Below are positions 8,082 through 15,206 of a stretch of DNA of 60,162 nt, piece by piece. The notes under the pieces are model-generated. The model worked only from the letters and a program-made list of their open reading frames with translations, was not told the DNA's origin and did no database searches. This stretch comes from JAKJGV01 sp964617565. GTDB taxonomy: Bacteria > Verrucomicrobiota > Kiritimatiellia > CAIQIC01 > JAGNIJ01. Made by a program: the position numbers and the translations under genes. The first letter of the stretch is position 1; the number at the start of each line of letters is the position of its first letter. The DNA lies in the NCBI GenBank assembly GCA_964617565.1, contig CAZTYH010000008.1, forward strand, positions 1-60,162. The letters run 5' to 3'.

Positions 8082-8136
8082 TACACGTTTTTTCCAATCA
8101 TTGGAAGAGTGTTCGGAGGAAGGCGGGAAGTGGAAT

Positions 8137-8345
8137 CTTGAAACTGGAAAAGTGACGGCCAACGAAGCTTGCATGAGTGATGATTGTACGAAATCGAGTT
8201 GTGCTGTGACGCGGACTGTTTTTTAGGATAACAATATCAATAGTATTACGTGTTGCATTACAATATATTACGCATGATTCGTTGAGATGAGTTGAATAAT
8301 CGTATAGACAAGGGTCAGCTTGCGCTGTATCTATCTGGACATTGG
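8137..8345. other. upstream region of malQ, no gene
   Basis: About 210 bases without a gene. It begins with a GAATCTT/GAAACTG/GAAAAGT heptamer run (8133-8153) and becomes AT-rich from 8220. Possible -10-like boxes are TATATT near 8264 and TATAGA near 8305, none with a convincing -35, so I name no promoter. Confidence 0.5.
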
Positions 8346-8357
8346 TAAAACGTTTTA
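8346..8357. promoter_or_regulatory. palindromic operator-like site before malQ
   Basis: TAAAACGTTTTA is a perfect 12-bp palindrome with the central CG typical of LacI/GalR-family operators. It sits 14 bases before the malQ ATG, just upstream of the ribosome binding site, where a bound repressor would block transcription. No LacI-type regulator is in the window. Confidence 0.5.
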
Positions 8358-8371
8358 ACTGGAGATCATAA

Positions 8372-9898
8372 ATGAAGTTTGAGCGGGCCAGTGGGATTCT
8401 TCTTCATCCGACATCGCTTCCCGGCAATTACGGGATGGGCGAGATCGGACCCCAGGCAAGGGCGTTTGCCGATGCCCTGCAGGAAATGGGACAGCATCTC
8501 TGGCAGGTTCTGCCGCTGGGACCGACGGGCTACGGTGATTCGCCATACCAATCGCTCTCCACCTTCGCGGGCAATCCGTTGCTGGTCAGCTTTGACCTGC
8601 TGGCGAAGGAAGGACTGCTTTCGCGCTCGCAACTGGCGCGGTTTCCGAAATTTCCGGCCGACACCGTGGACTTCGGGCCCGTCATACAGGCGCGCATGGC
8701 GGCCTTGCGAACGGCTTGTCGTTCCTTCGATACCCGTGCGACTGCGAGTAAGAGATATGCCTTCAAGCGCTTCTGCAAGGAGAACAAGGAATGGCTCGAT
8801 GATTTCGCTCTTTTCTTTGCGATCAAGAATGCGCATGACGGACGGCCCTGGACCACGTGGGAGCCGGAGCTTGCGAGGCGCGAGCCCGCGGCATTGCGCG
8901 AGGCGCAGCGTAAATTTCGCAACGCCATTCGTCATGTTAAAATCCGGCAATTCCTGTTTTTCGATCAGTGGGCGCGCTTACGCACCTATTGTCACAATCG
9001 CGGCATCAAAATCGTCGGCGACATTCCGATCTTCGTCGCGCACGACAGTGCGGATGTATGGGCTCACAAGGAACTGTTTCATCTCGACGAGAACGGAGCG
9101 CCGACGATCGTGGCGGGCGTTCCCCCCGATTATTTCAGCGCCACGGGACAACTATGGGGCAATCCGCTTTATCGCTGGGAAGTGCATCGTGACACGGATT
9201 ACGCGTGGTGGGTCGCGCGCATGCGCAAGATGTTCGACCTGGTGGATATCGTGCGGATTGACCACTTCCGGGGCTTCGAGGCTTTCTGGGAAATCCCCGG
9301 CCATGAAAAGACCGCGATCAACGGGCGCTGGGTGAAGGGGCCGGGCGCGCCGTTTTTCGAGGCGCTGATTCGACAACTGGGCCGGCTGCCGATCATCGCC
9401 GAAGACCTCGGTGTGATCACGCCGGAAGTGGATGCGCTGAGGGACCAGTTCGAGTTCCCGGGCATGCGCGTGCTTCAGTTTGCATTCGGTAATGACGCCA
9501 AGGCGTCAGAGTACAAGCCGGACAGCTATCCGGCCAACTGCGTGGTGTATACGGGAACGCACGATAACGATACGACTGTGGGATGGTTCAAGAGCGAACC
9601 GGGCAAAGACAGCACACGGACGCGCGAGGAGATCGAGCGAGAGCGGCGCTCCATTTTGGAGTATCTCAAGTCGGACGGACGAGAGATTCACTGGGATCTC
9701 ATCGAGCTGGCGCTGAAGTCCAACGCAAACACGGCGGTATTTCCGCTGCAGGATGTGATAGGGCTCGGGTCCGAGGGCCGGATGAATGTGCCGGGCCAGG
9801 AAAGCGGAAACTGGCGGTGGCGATTCAGATGGGACATGTTGACGCCGGAGATAAAAGAGAGACTGCGTGCCCTGGCGGAGAAATCGGGAAGAATGTAA
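8372..9898 (+). CDS. malQ: 4-alpha-glucanotransferase (amylomaltase)
   Basis: A 508-residue GH77 enzyme that transfers alpha-1,4-glucan segments between maltodextrins in the cytoplasm, for glycogen or maltodextrin use. Family landmarks are present in order: GILLHPTSLPG at the N-terminus, the nucleophile Asp in VRIDHFRGFEAFWE near residue 296, the acid/base Glu in IIAEDLGVITPEV near 344, and the transition-state Asp in GTHDNDTTVGWF near 397. Length and ends are normal. The start ATG has TGGAG eight bases upstream and a LacI-like palindrome just before that. It is monocistronic in view; glgA at 18780 is its functional partner in glucan metabolism. Confidence 0.97.
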   Translation: MKFERASGILLHPTSLPGNYGMGEIGPQARAFADALQEMGQHLWQVLPLGPTGYGDSPYQSLSTFAGNPLLVSFDLLAKEGLLSRSQLARFPKFPADTVDFGPVIQARMAALRTACRSFDTRATASKRYAFKRFCKENKEWLDDFALFFAIKNAHDGRPWTTWEPELARREPAALREAQRKFRNAIRHVKIRQFLFFDQWARLRTYCHNRGIKIVGDIPIFVAHDSADVWAHKELFHLDENGAPTIVAGVPPDYFSATGQLWGNPLYRWEVHRDTDYAWWVARMRKMFDLVDIVRIDHFRGFEAFWEIPGHEKTAINGRWVKGPGAPFFEALIRQLGRLPIIAEDLGVITPEVDALRDQFEFPGMRVLQFAFGNDAKASEYKPDSYPANCVVYTGTHDNDTTVGWFKSEPGKDSTRTREEIERERRSILEYLKSDGREIHWDLIELALKSNANTAVFPLQDVIGLGSEGRMNVPGQESGNWRWRFRWDMLTPEIKERLRALAEKSGRM

Positions 9899-9909
9899 CA
9901 AGGGAACTT

Positions 9910-9936
9910 CGAAACACGCGAAATTCACGTGTTTCG
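9910..9936. repeat. inverted repeat after malQ
   Basis: CGAAACACG (9910-9918) pairs with CGTGTTTCG (9928-9936) around a 9-base loop. No T-run follows, so it may be a repeat element or weak terminator. Similar CGTGTTTCG sequence is found near 4205. Confidence 0.5.
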
Positions 9937-10052
9937 TAGCGGAAAGAAATCTCTCCAAAGAACAGAGATGTGACAAGATGCTGGTACAACGACTTGTGTT
10001 ACATGCAGCGAGCGCGCTTGCGCGGGATGTCTGAAGTTTAATACAAACGGGC

Positions 10053-11315
10053 ATGTTTCAGCGTCCGCCATCCGAACGGGAGTGGGTGTCCTGGTTGTGG
10101 GTTGTTCTCGGAATGCTGGTCATCTATCTCACGATTCCGTTTGCACGCGCCATAAGCCTGTTTGTCGGGGAGCGATGGGGGCGGCAGGTCTTTCTTTACG
10201 GAGTCCTCCTTTCCGTTGGGTTGGGTTCGATTACAGCCTTGTATCTCCTCTGGCTTCAGCGCGCGCGCACGCGCAGGGTGAATGTCTTGTGGATGCTGTT
10301 GGTCGGTGTCCTGTACGTCTATTTCACGCTGACGTTGAGGGCCAATCCTGAAGAGGCCCTTCATTTCATCGAGTACGGGGTGCTCGGCGTTCTTCTCTTT
10401 CGCGCGCTGAGCCATCGCATGCGCGATCCCGGCATCTACGTGGCGGGCATGCTGCTGGGCTCCATGGCGGGAACATTCGATGAAATTATCCAGTGGCTGA
10501 CGCCGCAGCGCGTGTTCGATTTCCGCGATGTCGGATTCAATGCGCTTTCGTGCGTGCTTGCTCAATGGGCGATCTGGAAAGGTTTCGCGCCGGGGTTCAT
10601 CGTTCCGCCTGTTCGTCCTCGCACCTTCCGGCGGATCTGTGCAATAGCGGCGGCCCAGGTGGCTGTGCTGGGCGCGTGCCTTTTGAACACGCCGGAGTGG
10701 ACGGACCGACTGGTGAGTGCGTTCCCGGCCATCGGGCATGTGCGATACAAATCGAGCGCCATGAGCGAGTATGGACACCGGCACGTGATTCCGGGAATGG
10801 GCATCTTCTATTCCCGCTTTACGCTTGCGGAGTTGCAGCGGATTGACCGCGAGCGCGCGGAAGAAGCCGCGGTGATCATCAATTTCCATCACGATCCGAG
10901 ACGCTACGGCGATTTCCTGAGGCTGTACACGCCGTCCACCGATCCGTTCCTTCACGAGCTGCGTGTGCATCTTTTCCGGCGCGATCATTATCGCGCGGTG
11001 GCCCCCAAGCACCAGATGAATCCGGAAATGTTCGCCTTGCACAATACGGTGGCCTACCGGGAGAACGAGTTTGTCGAGACGTTCTTCCCGCGCACATTGC
11101 GGCGCTCGAAATTCAAGATGATCCGTGGCCATGTAAGGGCGTTGAAAAGGAGCATGGATCCGCGGATTGAATACGAATCGGCCGTGAGCCGGGACCTGAT
11201 CACGTCCCTCACTAAACGCCAGGTTCGCCGATTGATTCTTGCGGCGCTGGTTGTTCTCGCGGGCGCCGCGGCGTATAGTCGCTGGAAAGAGAAGAGGGTG
11301 CGGGAGAAGGCATGA
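10053..11315 (+). CDS. VanZ-like membrane protein with C-terminal extension
   Basis: A 420-residue protein. Residues 1-190 contain about five membrane helices with a VanZ-like signature (LHFIEYGVLGVLLF near 107 and GTFDEIIQWLTPQRVFDFRD near 140-160). VanZ is known for low-level teicoplanin resistance, but most VanZ-like proteins have no established role. Residues about 200-395 form a soluble region rich in His and Arg that I do not recognise, followed by a final hydrophobic segment and a basic tail. Its stop overlaps the start of the phosphoesterase gene (ATGA at 11312-11315), so the two are likely translated together. Confidence 0.75.
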   Translation: MFQRPPSEREWVSWLWVVLGMLVIYLTIPFARAISLFVGERWGRQVFLYGVLLSVGLGSITALYLLWLQRARTRRVNVLWMLLVGVLYVYFTLTLRANPEEALHFIEYGVLGVLLFRALSHRMRDPGIYVAGMLLGSMAGTFDEIIQWLTPQRVFDFRDVGFNALSCVLAQWAIWKGFAPGFIVPPVRPRTFRRICAIAAAQVAVLGACLLNTPEWTDRLVSAFPAIGHVRYKSSAMSEYGHRHVIPGMGIFYSRFTLAELQRIDRERAEEAAVIINFHHDPRRYGDFLRLYTPSTDPFLHELRVHLFRRDHYRAVAPKHQMNPEMFALHNTVAYRENEFVETFFPRTLRRSKFKMIRGHVRALKRSMDPRIEYESAVSRDLITSLTKRQVRRLILAALVVLAGAAAYSRWKEKRVREKA

Positions 11316-12262
11316 AGAAGCGCGTGTACAGTTTCAGCCGCAGGCGGTTTCTCGAAATGCTTGCCGCGGGCGGCGCGGGGTTGACGCTGGGATTTCCCCG
11401 GTGGCGCGCGGAAGCGGCCCATGGGCCGGAAACACCCCTGAGGATCGCTTTTTATACCGACGTGCATGCGCGAACGGAGTGGGACACCCCGGAAGCGATG
11501 GCGCTTGCGGCGGCTGCGATCAATGCGCAACAGCCGGACATCGTGATCGCGGGCGGGGACCTCATCACCGACGGCTTCAATGCGTCCGCGGAATCGGTGC
11601 GGCCGCGATGGGAAGCCTACATGGAGATGTATCGCGCGATTCACGGGCGTGTGGAAGCGGTGATCGGCAATCACGACCTGGTCGCGGCGCGGCCGCTGGA
11701 TGGATCGGCGCCCGCGGAGGACCCGCGGAGCGAATTTCTCGACCGGATGGGCCTTGAGCGCACGTGGCGGTCGTTCGATTTCGGGGGGTGTCACTTTGTT
11801 TTGCTCGACTCCATTCACGTGACGGGCGATGCTTTCGAATACGAAGGATGGGTGGATGCCGAACAACTGGCGTGGCTCAGGGAGGATGCCGCCGCGCTGG
11901 CGCTGGACACGCCGGTGATCGTAGTGACGCACATCCCTTTATTGACGTCGTTTTACCAGGCAACGGAAGGTGCGACGGCGGCTGCGCCGCGCAACCGGGT
12001 GGTCGCGAACAGCAGGGAAGTGTTGAACGTGTTTGACGGTTGCAACCTGCTTGCGGTATTGCAAGGACATCTTCACGTGGATGAATTGCTGAGGTGGAGG
12101 GGGATCACGTTTGTCACGGGTGGCGCGGTGTGTGGTAAGTGGTGGCGCGGGGCGTGGCATGGAACGCCGGAAGGGTTCGGCGTCTTGACGGTGGAGAAGC
12201 GGCATGTCGGATGGCAATATTTCGGATTCGGGTGGCAAGCCAGACGGCCCGTGGGGGCGTAG
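11312..12262 (+). CDS. Tat-exported metallophosphoesterase
   Basis: A 316-residue calcineurin-like phosphoesterase with a twin-arginine signal (SRRRFLEMLAAGGAG) and a signal-peptidase site near AEA, so it acts outside the cytoplasm as a folded metalloenzyme. Metal-binding motifs appear in order: TDVHAR near 49, GGDLITDG near 82, GNHDL near 118, THIPL near 206 and GHLH near 251. The substrate cannot be read from the sequence; relatives include phosphodiesterases and phosphatases. It is coupled to the VanZ-like gene by a 4-base overlap and is followed by a pseudopilin-like reading frame. Confidence 0.9.
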   Translation: MKKRVYSFSRRRFLEMLAAGGAGLTLGFPRWRAEAAHGPETPLRIAFYTDVHARTEWDTPEAMALAAAAINAQQPDIVIAGGDLITDGFNASAESVRPRWEAYMEMYRAIHGRVEAVIGNHDLVAARPLDGSAPAEDPRSEFLDRMGLERTWRSFDFGGCHFVLLDSIHVTGDAFEYEGWVDAEQLAWLREDAAALALDTPVIVVTHIPLLTSFYQATEGATAAAPRNRVVANSREVLNVFDGCNLLAVLQGHLHVDELLRWRGITFVTGGAVCGKWWRGAWHGTPEGFGVLTVEKRHVGWQYFGFGWQARRPVGA

Positions 12263-12923
12263 GCCGGGCGACGGGTCTCCAATCATTGGGAGGACGTTCA
12301 GCCGTCTTCGTCATGTATTGGAAGGGCAGGGAACGTTGGCGCGGGAAACATCCGATGGTGCTTCGCCTGTTCACGAACAGAACGAAAAACCCAAACGACG
12401 TAAGAAAAAAAAACGCAGGGATCGCGGGGTATCGCAGGGCAGGTCAAAGAGCACATTTTTTGCATTGCTGATCACGATAGGCGTGATGGTACTCGTTCTC
12501 GCCGGGGTGTTCCTGATTCGACCCGAAGCCAGCATGCCCAAGCCGGAAGGCTTGTTGGGAACGCGAATCCAGATGAAGGGCTTTGAACTGGCGGTTCGCA
12601 GCTATTACGTCAAATACAGGCGGCTTCCGAATGGCAGCGGTCCGGAGCTCCTCGCGATCCTGGCGGGAGAAAATCTGAACGGGCAGAACCCGGATAGCAT
12701 CGTCTTCATGAGCCTTCGCGAGCCGGTTTATCGTTTCGGGCGGGTCGTGAAACCGGGCGATACGGATGAAGACGGCAACTACCTCGACGGGTGGGGGCGC
12801 CCCATGTCCATCCGGGTGGACCACATCAATCGTCGCATGTGGATACGCTCCATGGGGCCGAACGGGACGGACGACCAAGGCGTGGGCGACGACATCGAAA
12901 TGATGATTGTGGCTGACATCTGA
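12204..12923 (+). CDS. GspG-like pseudopilin C-terminal domain protein with membrane anchor
   Basis: The frame opens at ATG 12204, overlapping the phosphoesterase by 59 bases, but the first 35 codons cover a dispersed hairpin sequence (12277-12292). A later start, for example TTG 12318 or 12336 after AGGG, is as likely. It has a very basic stretch (KPKRRKKKKRRDR), one membrane helix (FFALLITIGVMVLVLAGVFL), and a periplasmic part with DGWGRPMSIRVD and SMGPNGTDDQGVGDDI. The last two resemble the C-terminus of type II secretion major pseudopilins, in which Asp residues bind calcium. There is no prepilin cleavage motif, so it is not a normal pseudopilin. The sigma gene starts 38 bases downstream. 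Confidence 0.65.
   Translation: MSDGNISDSGGKPDGPWGRRPGDGSPIIGRTFSRLRHVLEGQGTLARETSDGASPVHEQNEKPKRRKKKKRRDRGVSQGRSKSTFFALLITIGVMVLVLAGVFLIRPEASMPKPEGLLGTRIQMKGFELAVRSYYVKYRRLPNGSGPELLAILAGENLNGQNPDSIVFMSLREPVYRFGRVVKPGDTDEDGNYLDGWGRPMSIRVDHINRRMWIRSMGPNGTDDQGVGDDIEMMIVADI
12277..12292. repeat. CCAATCATTGG hairpin, third copy
   Basis: Shares the 11-base core CCAATCATTGG (12279-12289) and a following GTTC with the hairpin at 7937-7951. It lies in the disputed N-terminal part of the pseudopilin-like frame. Confidence 0.6.
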
Positions 12924-12960
12924 TTGTTCCGTCGTTTTCCACGGCACGGTGAATATCGGC

Positions 12961-13569
12961 ATGACGCACACGTCTAATCCAGTGAGTGAAGATGCGCCGG
13001 ATAAGGAAACGATCCGCCGTCTGGTGCAGCGCGCGCGCGGCGGGGATGAAGAGTCTTTCGGTGAACTGGTGAAGACGTACCATCAGCGGCTTTACAGCCT
13101 GGCCTACGGATTGGCGGGCAATCCGGACGATGCGCGCGAGATCGTGCAGCAAACGTGGATCAAGGCGTGGCAGAAGCTGGGATCATTCAAAGAAGATTCC
13201 GAGTTCTTTACGTGGGTGTACCGGGTGGCGTCGAACACAGGATTGGATTACCTGCGGCGGCGCGCGCGCCGCCGCGAGGACGAATTGCCGCCGGGCGGAG
13301 AATGGCCGGCGGATGCGCGGATGGCGCAGGCAGCCAGCCAGTCGCCCCGGCCCGACCGTGAAGCGGAGCGGGCGGAACTGATGGCGGTTTTTGAAGAGAC
13401 GCTCGACGAGTTGTCGCCGGAGCATCGGCTGGCGATCACGTTGCGGGAAGTGGATGGGCTTTCGTACGAAGAGATCGCCGACGTGATGAAGTGCCGGAAG
13501 GGCACGGTCATGTCCCGCATTTTTTATGCGCGGCGCAGGTTGCAGGAACGATTGAGGGAGTTGCTATGA
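12961..13569 (+). CDS. ECF-type RNA polymerase sigma factor
   Basis: A 202-residue sigma-70 family protein of the extracytoplasmic-function group. Region 2 spans NPDDAREIVQQTWIKAWQKL and FFTWVYRVASNTGLDYLRRR. Region 4 has the helix-turn-helix GLSYEEIADVMKCRKGTVMS followed by RIFYARRRLQERL. I set the start at ATG 12961; 18 earlier codons are open but overlap the end of the preceding gene and lack similarity. The stop overlaps the anti-sigma start as ATGA (13566-13569). The pair therefore forms a classic sigma/anti-sigma unit, and the sigma factor is probably held inactive by the membrane protein next to it. Confidence 0.92.
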   Translation: MTHTSNPVSEDAPDKETIRRLVQRARGGDEESFGELVKTYHQRLYSLAYGLAGNPDDAREIVQQTWIKAWQKLGSFKEDSEFFTWVYRVASNTGLDYLRRRARRREDELPPGGEWPADARMAQAASQSPRPDREAERAELMAVFEETLDELSPEHRLAITLREVDGLSYEEIADVMKCRKGTVMSRIFYARRRLQERLRELL

Positions 13570-14069
13570 ACTGCCGCAAAGCACAAAAGTGGTTGAGCCT
13601 TGAATTGGATGGGGAGCTTTCACCCTCCCGCAAGAGGGCGCTGGAGGCACACCTCATGTCCTGTGCCGCGTGCAGGCAGGTGCGGGAGGAGTGGGGTGGG
13701 TTGAGAGATACTTTTCGGGCGCGCGAAGTGCCGGCGGGATTGACTGCTGAAGCCGCATGGGCAGACGTGCGAAGGGCTATTCGCACGGCGGGAGAAACGG
13801 CGCCTGAACGGGCCTGGTGGACGCCGGGAATGCGGTGGGTTGCCGCTGCAGTAGCGGTGCTGATTCTCGCGGGCGTTGGCGTTATGACGTTCAAAAAAGA
13901 GGTTGTTCCCGAAGTTGCCATTGTGCCGCCCGATGGTGGAAGAGTAGAGTGGGTCGAAACCGGCTTGCCGGGAGCCTCGCCGATGGTGTACGAGGATATC
14001 GAATCGGGGCTGGTGATTATCTGGGTCGTGGAAGCCAATCACAAGGAGCCGCCTCATGCCGGTACGTGA
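13566..14069 (+). CDS. anti-sigma factor with zinc-finger (zf-HC2) domain
   Basis: A 167-residue protein. The N-terminal cytoplasmic domain has the zinc-binding pattern with HLMSCAAC (His-x3-Cys-x2-Cys) near residues 30-37 and an upstream Cys. One membrane helix (WVAAAVAVLILAGVGVMTF) lies near 91-109, and about 55 residues are outside. Such ZAS proteins bind the cognate ECF sigma factor and release it on a signal. The ATG overlaps the sigma stop, which implies coupled, near-equal synthesis; a longer reading frame from 13491 is just sigma sequence out of frame. Its 3' end overlaps the next gene by 14 bases. Confidence 0.9.
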   Translation: MNCRKAQKWLSLELDGELSPSRKRALEAHLMSCAACRQVREEWGGLRDTFRAREVPAGLTAEAAWADVRRAIRTAGETAPERAWWTPGMRWVAAAVAVLILAGVGVMTFKKEVVPEVAIVPPDGGRVEWVETGLPGASPMVYEDIESGLVIIWVVEANHKEPPHAGT

Positions 14070-14511
14070 TAGATTTTTCAGCGTGTTGCTGCTTGGCGTG
14101 ATGCTCGCGCTTTCGCCGTTGGCGCCTGTTGCCGCGGCGGATCGTCCGGTGGCCTTGAAGGCGACACTGATCCTGGCTTCGAACGAACCGGCGGCCCAGG
14201 ATTCGCGGCTCGACAATGTGGAATACAAGCTGCGCCGCGTGTTCGGGTTTGAATATTACCGGCATTACGGTGAAAGCACGGCAGCGGTGGCGGTGCCCGG
14301 TTCGACTTCCCTCACGCTGGGCCACGGCAATCGCCTGCAGATCCACATTTCGGGGGCGAAAGACAACCGACTGCGCGCGCAAGTGCAATGGTTTCGCGGC
14401 AATGACCTGGTGCTGAATACAACCGTCGTGGTGGACCGCCGGACTCCGGTCGTTCTCGGCGGCGTATCCCACGAGAACGGCACGCTGATCGTGACACTGC
14501 AGGCGGAGTGA
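14056..14511 (+). CDS. secreted protein in the sigma/anti-sigma operon, unknown function
   Basis: A 151-residue exported protein: a basic start (MPVRDR), a hydrophobic signal segment and likely cleavage near VAAA/DRP. The mature part has the distinctive KLRRVFGFEYYRHYGE and reads as mostly beta structure. I do not recognise a characterised family. It overlaps the anti-sigma gene by 14 bases, so it is probably a third member of the operon, either a target of the stress response or a part of sensing. Confidence 0.75.
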   Translation: MPVRDRFFSVLLLGVMLALSPLAPVAAADRPVALKATLILASNEPAAQDSRLDNVEYKLRRVFGFEYYRHYGESTAAVAVPGSTSLTLGHGNRLQIHISGAKDNRLRAQVQWFRGNDLVLNTTVVVDRRTPVVLGGVSHENGTLIVTLQAE

Positions 14512-14518
14512 GGGGAGA

Positions 14519-14614
14519 GGTGTCAGGTGTCGGGTTTCAGGTGTCAGGAACGGAACCTGATCTGCTTGCCTCAGCGAAGCCGGGAAACCTGAAACCTGAA
14601 ACCTGAAACCCTCC
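14519..14614. repeat. inverted pair of TTTCAGG heptamer arrays
   Basis: The left arm (14519-14548) is built of 7-base units such as TGTCAGG, TGTCGGG and TTTCAGG. The right arm (14582-14614) is the reverse complement type (repeated CCTGAAA). About 33 bases lie between. The pair starts eight bases after a stop codon and could fold into a long imperfect hairpin. Confidence 0.85.
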
Positions 14615-14671
14615 CCACCTCCCTGAATAAACCGCCTCCCTCCGACGTCTCACAAGCAGGAAGGAGATATT

Positions 14672-15094
14672 ATGAAGACACTTATTACAGTTTTGGCTGT
14701 GGCGGTGGTGTTGGGGGCGCCGATTCGGGCGCAGGCGATCAACAGGGAATGGTCGGCTGCATTGGGCTTTTTAGGCGGCTGGCTGGTGGCAAACTCAGCG
14801 CATTCGGGTCCGGTTTATCAGGAGCGGGTGTATGTGCAGCCGAGTTGTCCTCCGCCTCCCGTGTACCAGGAACGCGTGTATGTGCCTGTCCCTTATCCGC
14901 AGCCGGTGGTGGTGCATGAGCGGCCGAGAGGGCGGTATGAGTATCGCAGGCAGCCGGTCTGGGTGCCGGGGCGATGGGTGCATGTGGATGGTGGCCGGCG
15001 CGGCGGCCGTGGAAGACGCGTATGGGAGCCGGGATACTACCGTTACGAGACGGTGCGTGTATGGGTGGATTTCGCGGGCGGTCCGGAGTGGTGA
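14672..15094 (+). CDS. small exported Tyr/Arg/Pro-rich protein
   Basis: A 140-residue protein with a clear signal peptide (MKTLITVLAVAVVLGAPIRAQA) after a strong AAGGAG ribosome site. The mature part holds a Gly-rich hydrophobic segment, two copies of VYQERVYV separated by Pro, and a basic Gly/Arg C-terminus with VWVPGRW and VWEPGYYRYETVRVWV. This composition resembles small periplasmic or envelope proteins with YxWGxW-like repeats, but no function can be given. It is separated from the sigma operon by the heptamer pair, so it has its own promoter or is read through. Confidence 0.75.
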   Translation: MKTLITVLAVAVVLGAPIRAQAINREWSAALGFLGGWLVANSAHSGPVYQERVYVQPSCPPPPVYQERVYVPVPYPQPVVVHERPRGRYEYRRQPVWVPGRWVHVDGGRRGGRGRRVWEPGYYRYETVRVWVDFAGGPEW

Positions 15095-15111
15095 AAGAGA
15101 AGTCGGAAACT

Positions 15112-15172
15112 TGTAGCCGCGCCTGTTTAGGCGTGGCGATGAAACCGCCACCGCTTACCAGCGGCGGCTACA
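15112..15172. repeat. REP-like palindromic element, copy 1
   Basis: 61 bases with terminal inverted repeats TGTAGCCGC / GCGGCTACA and inner arms GGCGTGGCG and CGCCACCGCT. Copy 2 is at 43998-44059 and matches at most positions, including an identical 12-base GCGGCGGCTACA end. It is flanked by GAAACTT heptamers (15105, 15180-15193). Confidence 0.85.
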
Positions 15173-15206
15173 GGAGTTGGAAACTTGAAACTTGCCGTCG
15201 AGCAGC

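Noticed and set aside
7927..8136. 55-bp direct repeats with unknown spacer as a biological duplication
   Set aside because: The same 55-base flank pattern appears at three gaps with unrelated sequences, so it is an assembly effect.
9910..9936. Intrinsic terminator after malQ
   Set aside because: The 9-bp stem has no T-run on either strand and resembles a dispersed motif; kept only as a repeat.
14519..14614. CRISPR array
   Set aside because: Units are 7 bases, degenerate and contiguous without spacers of 25-40 bases, and no cas genes are in the window.
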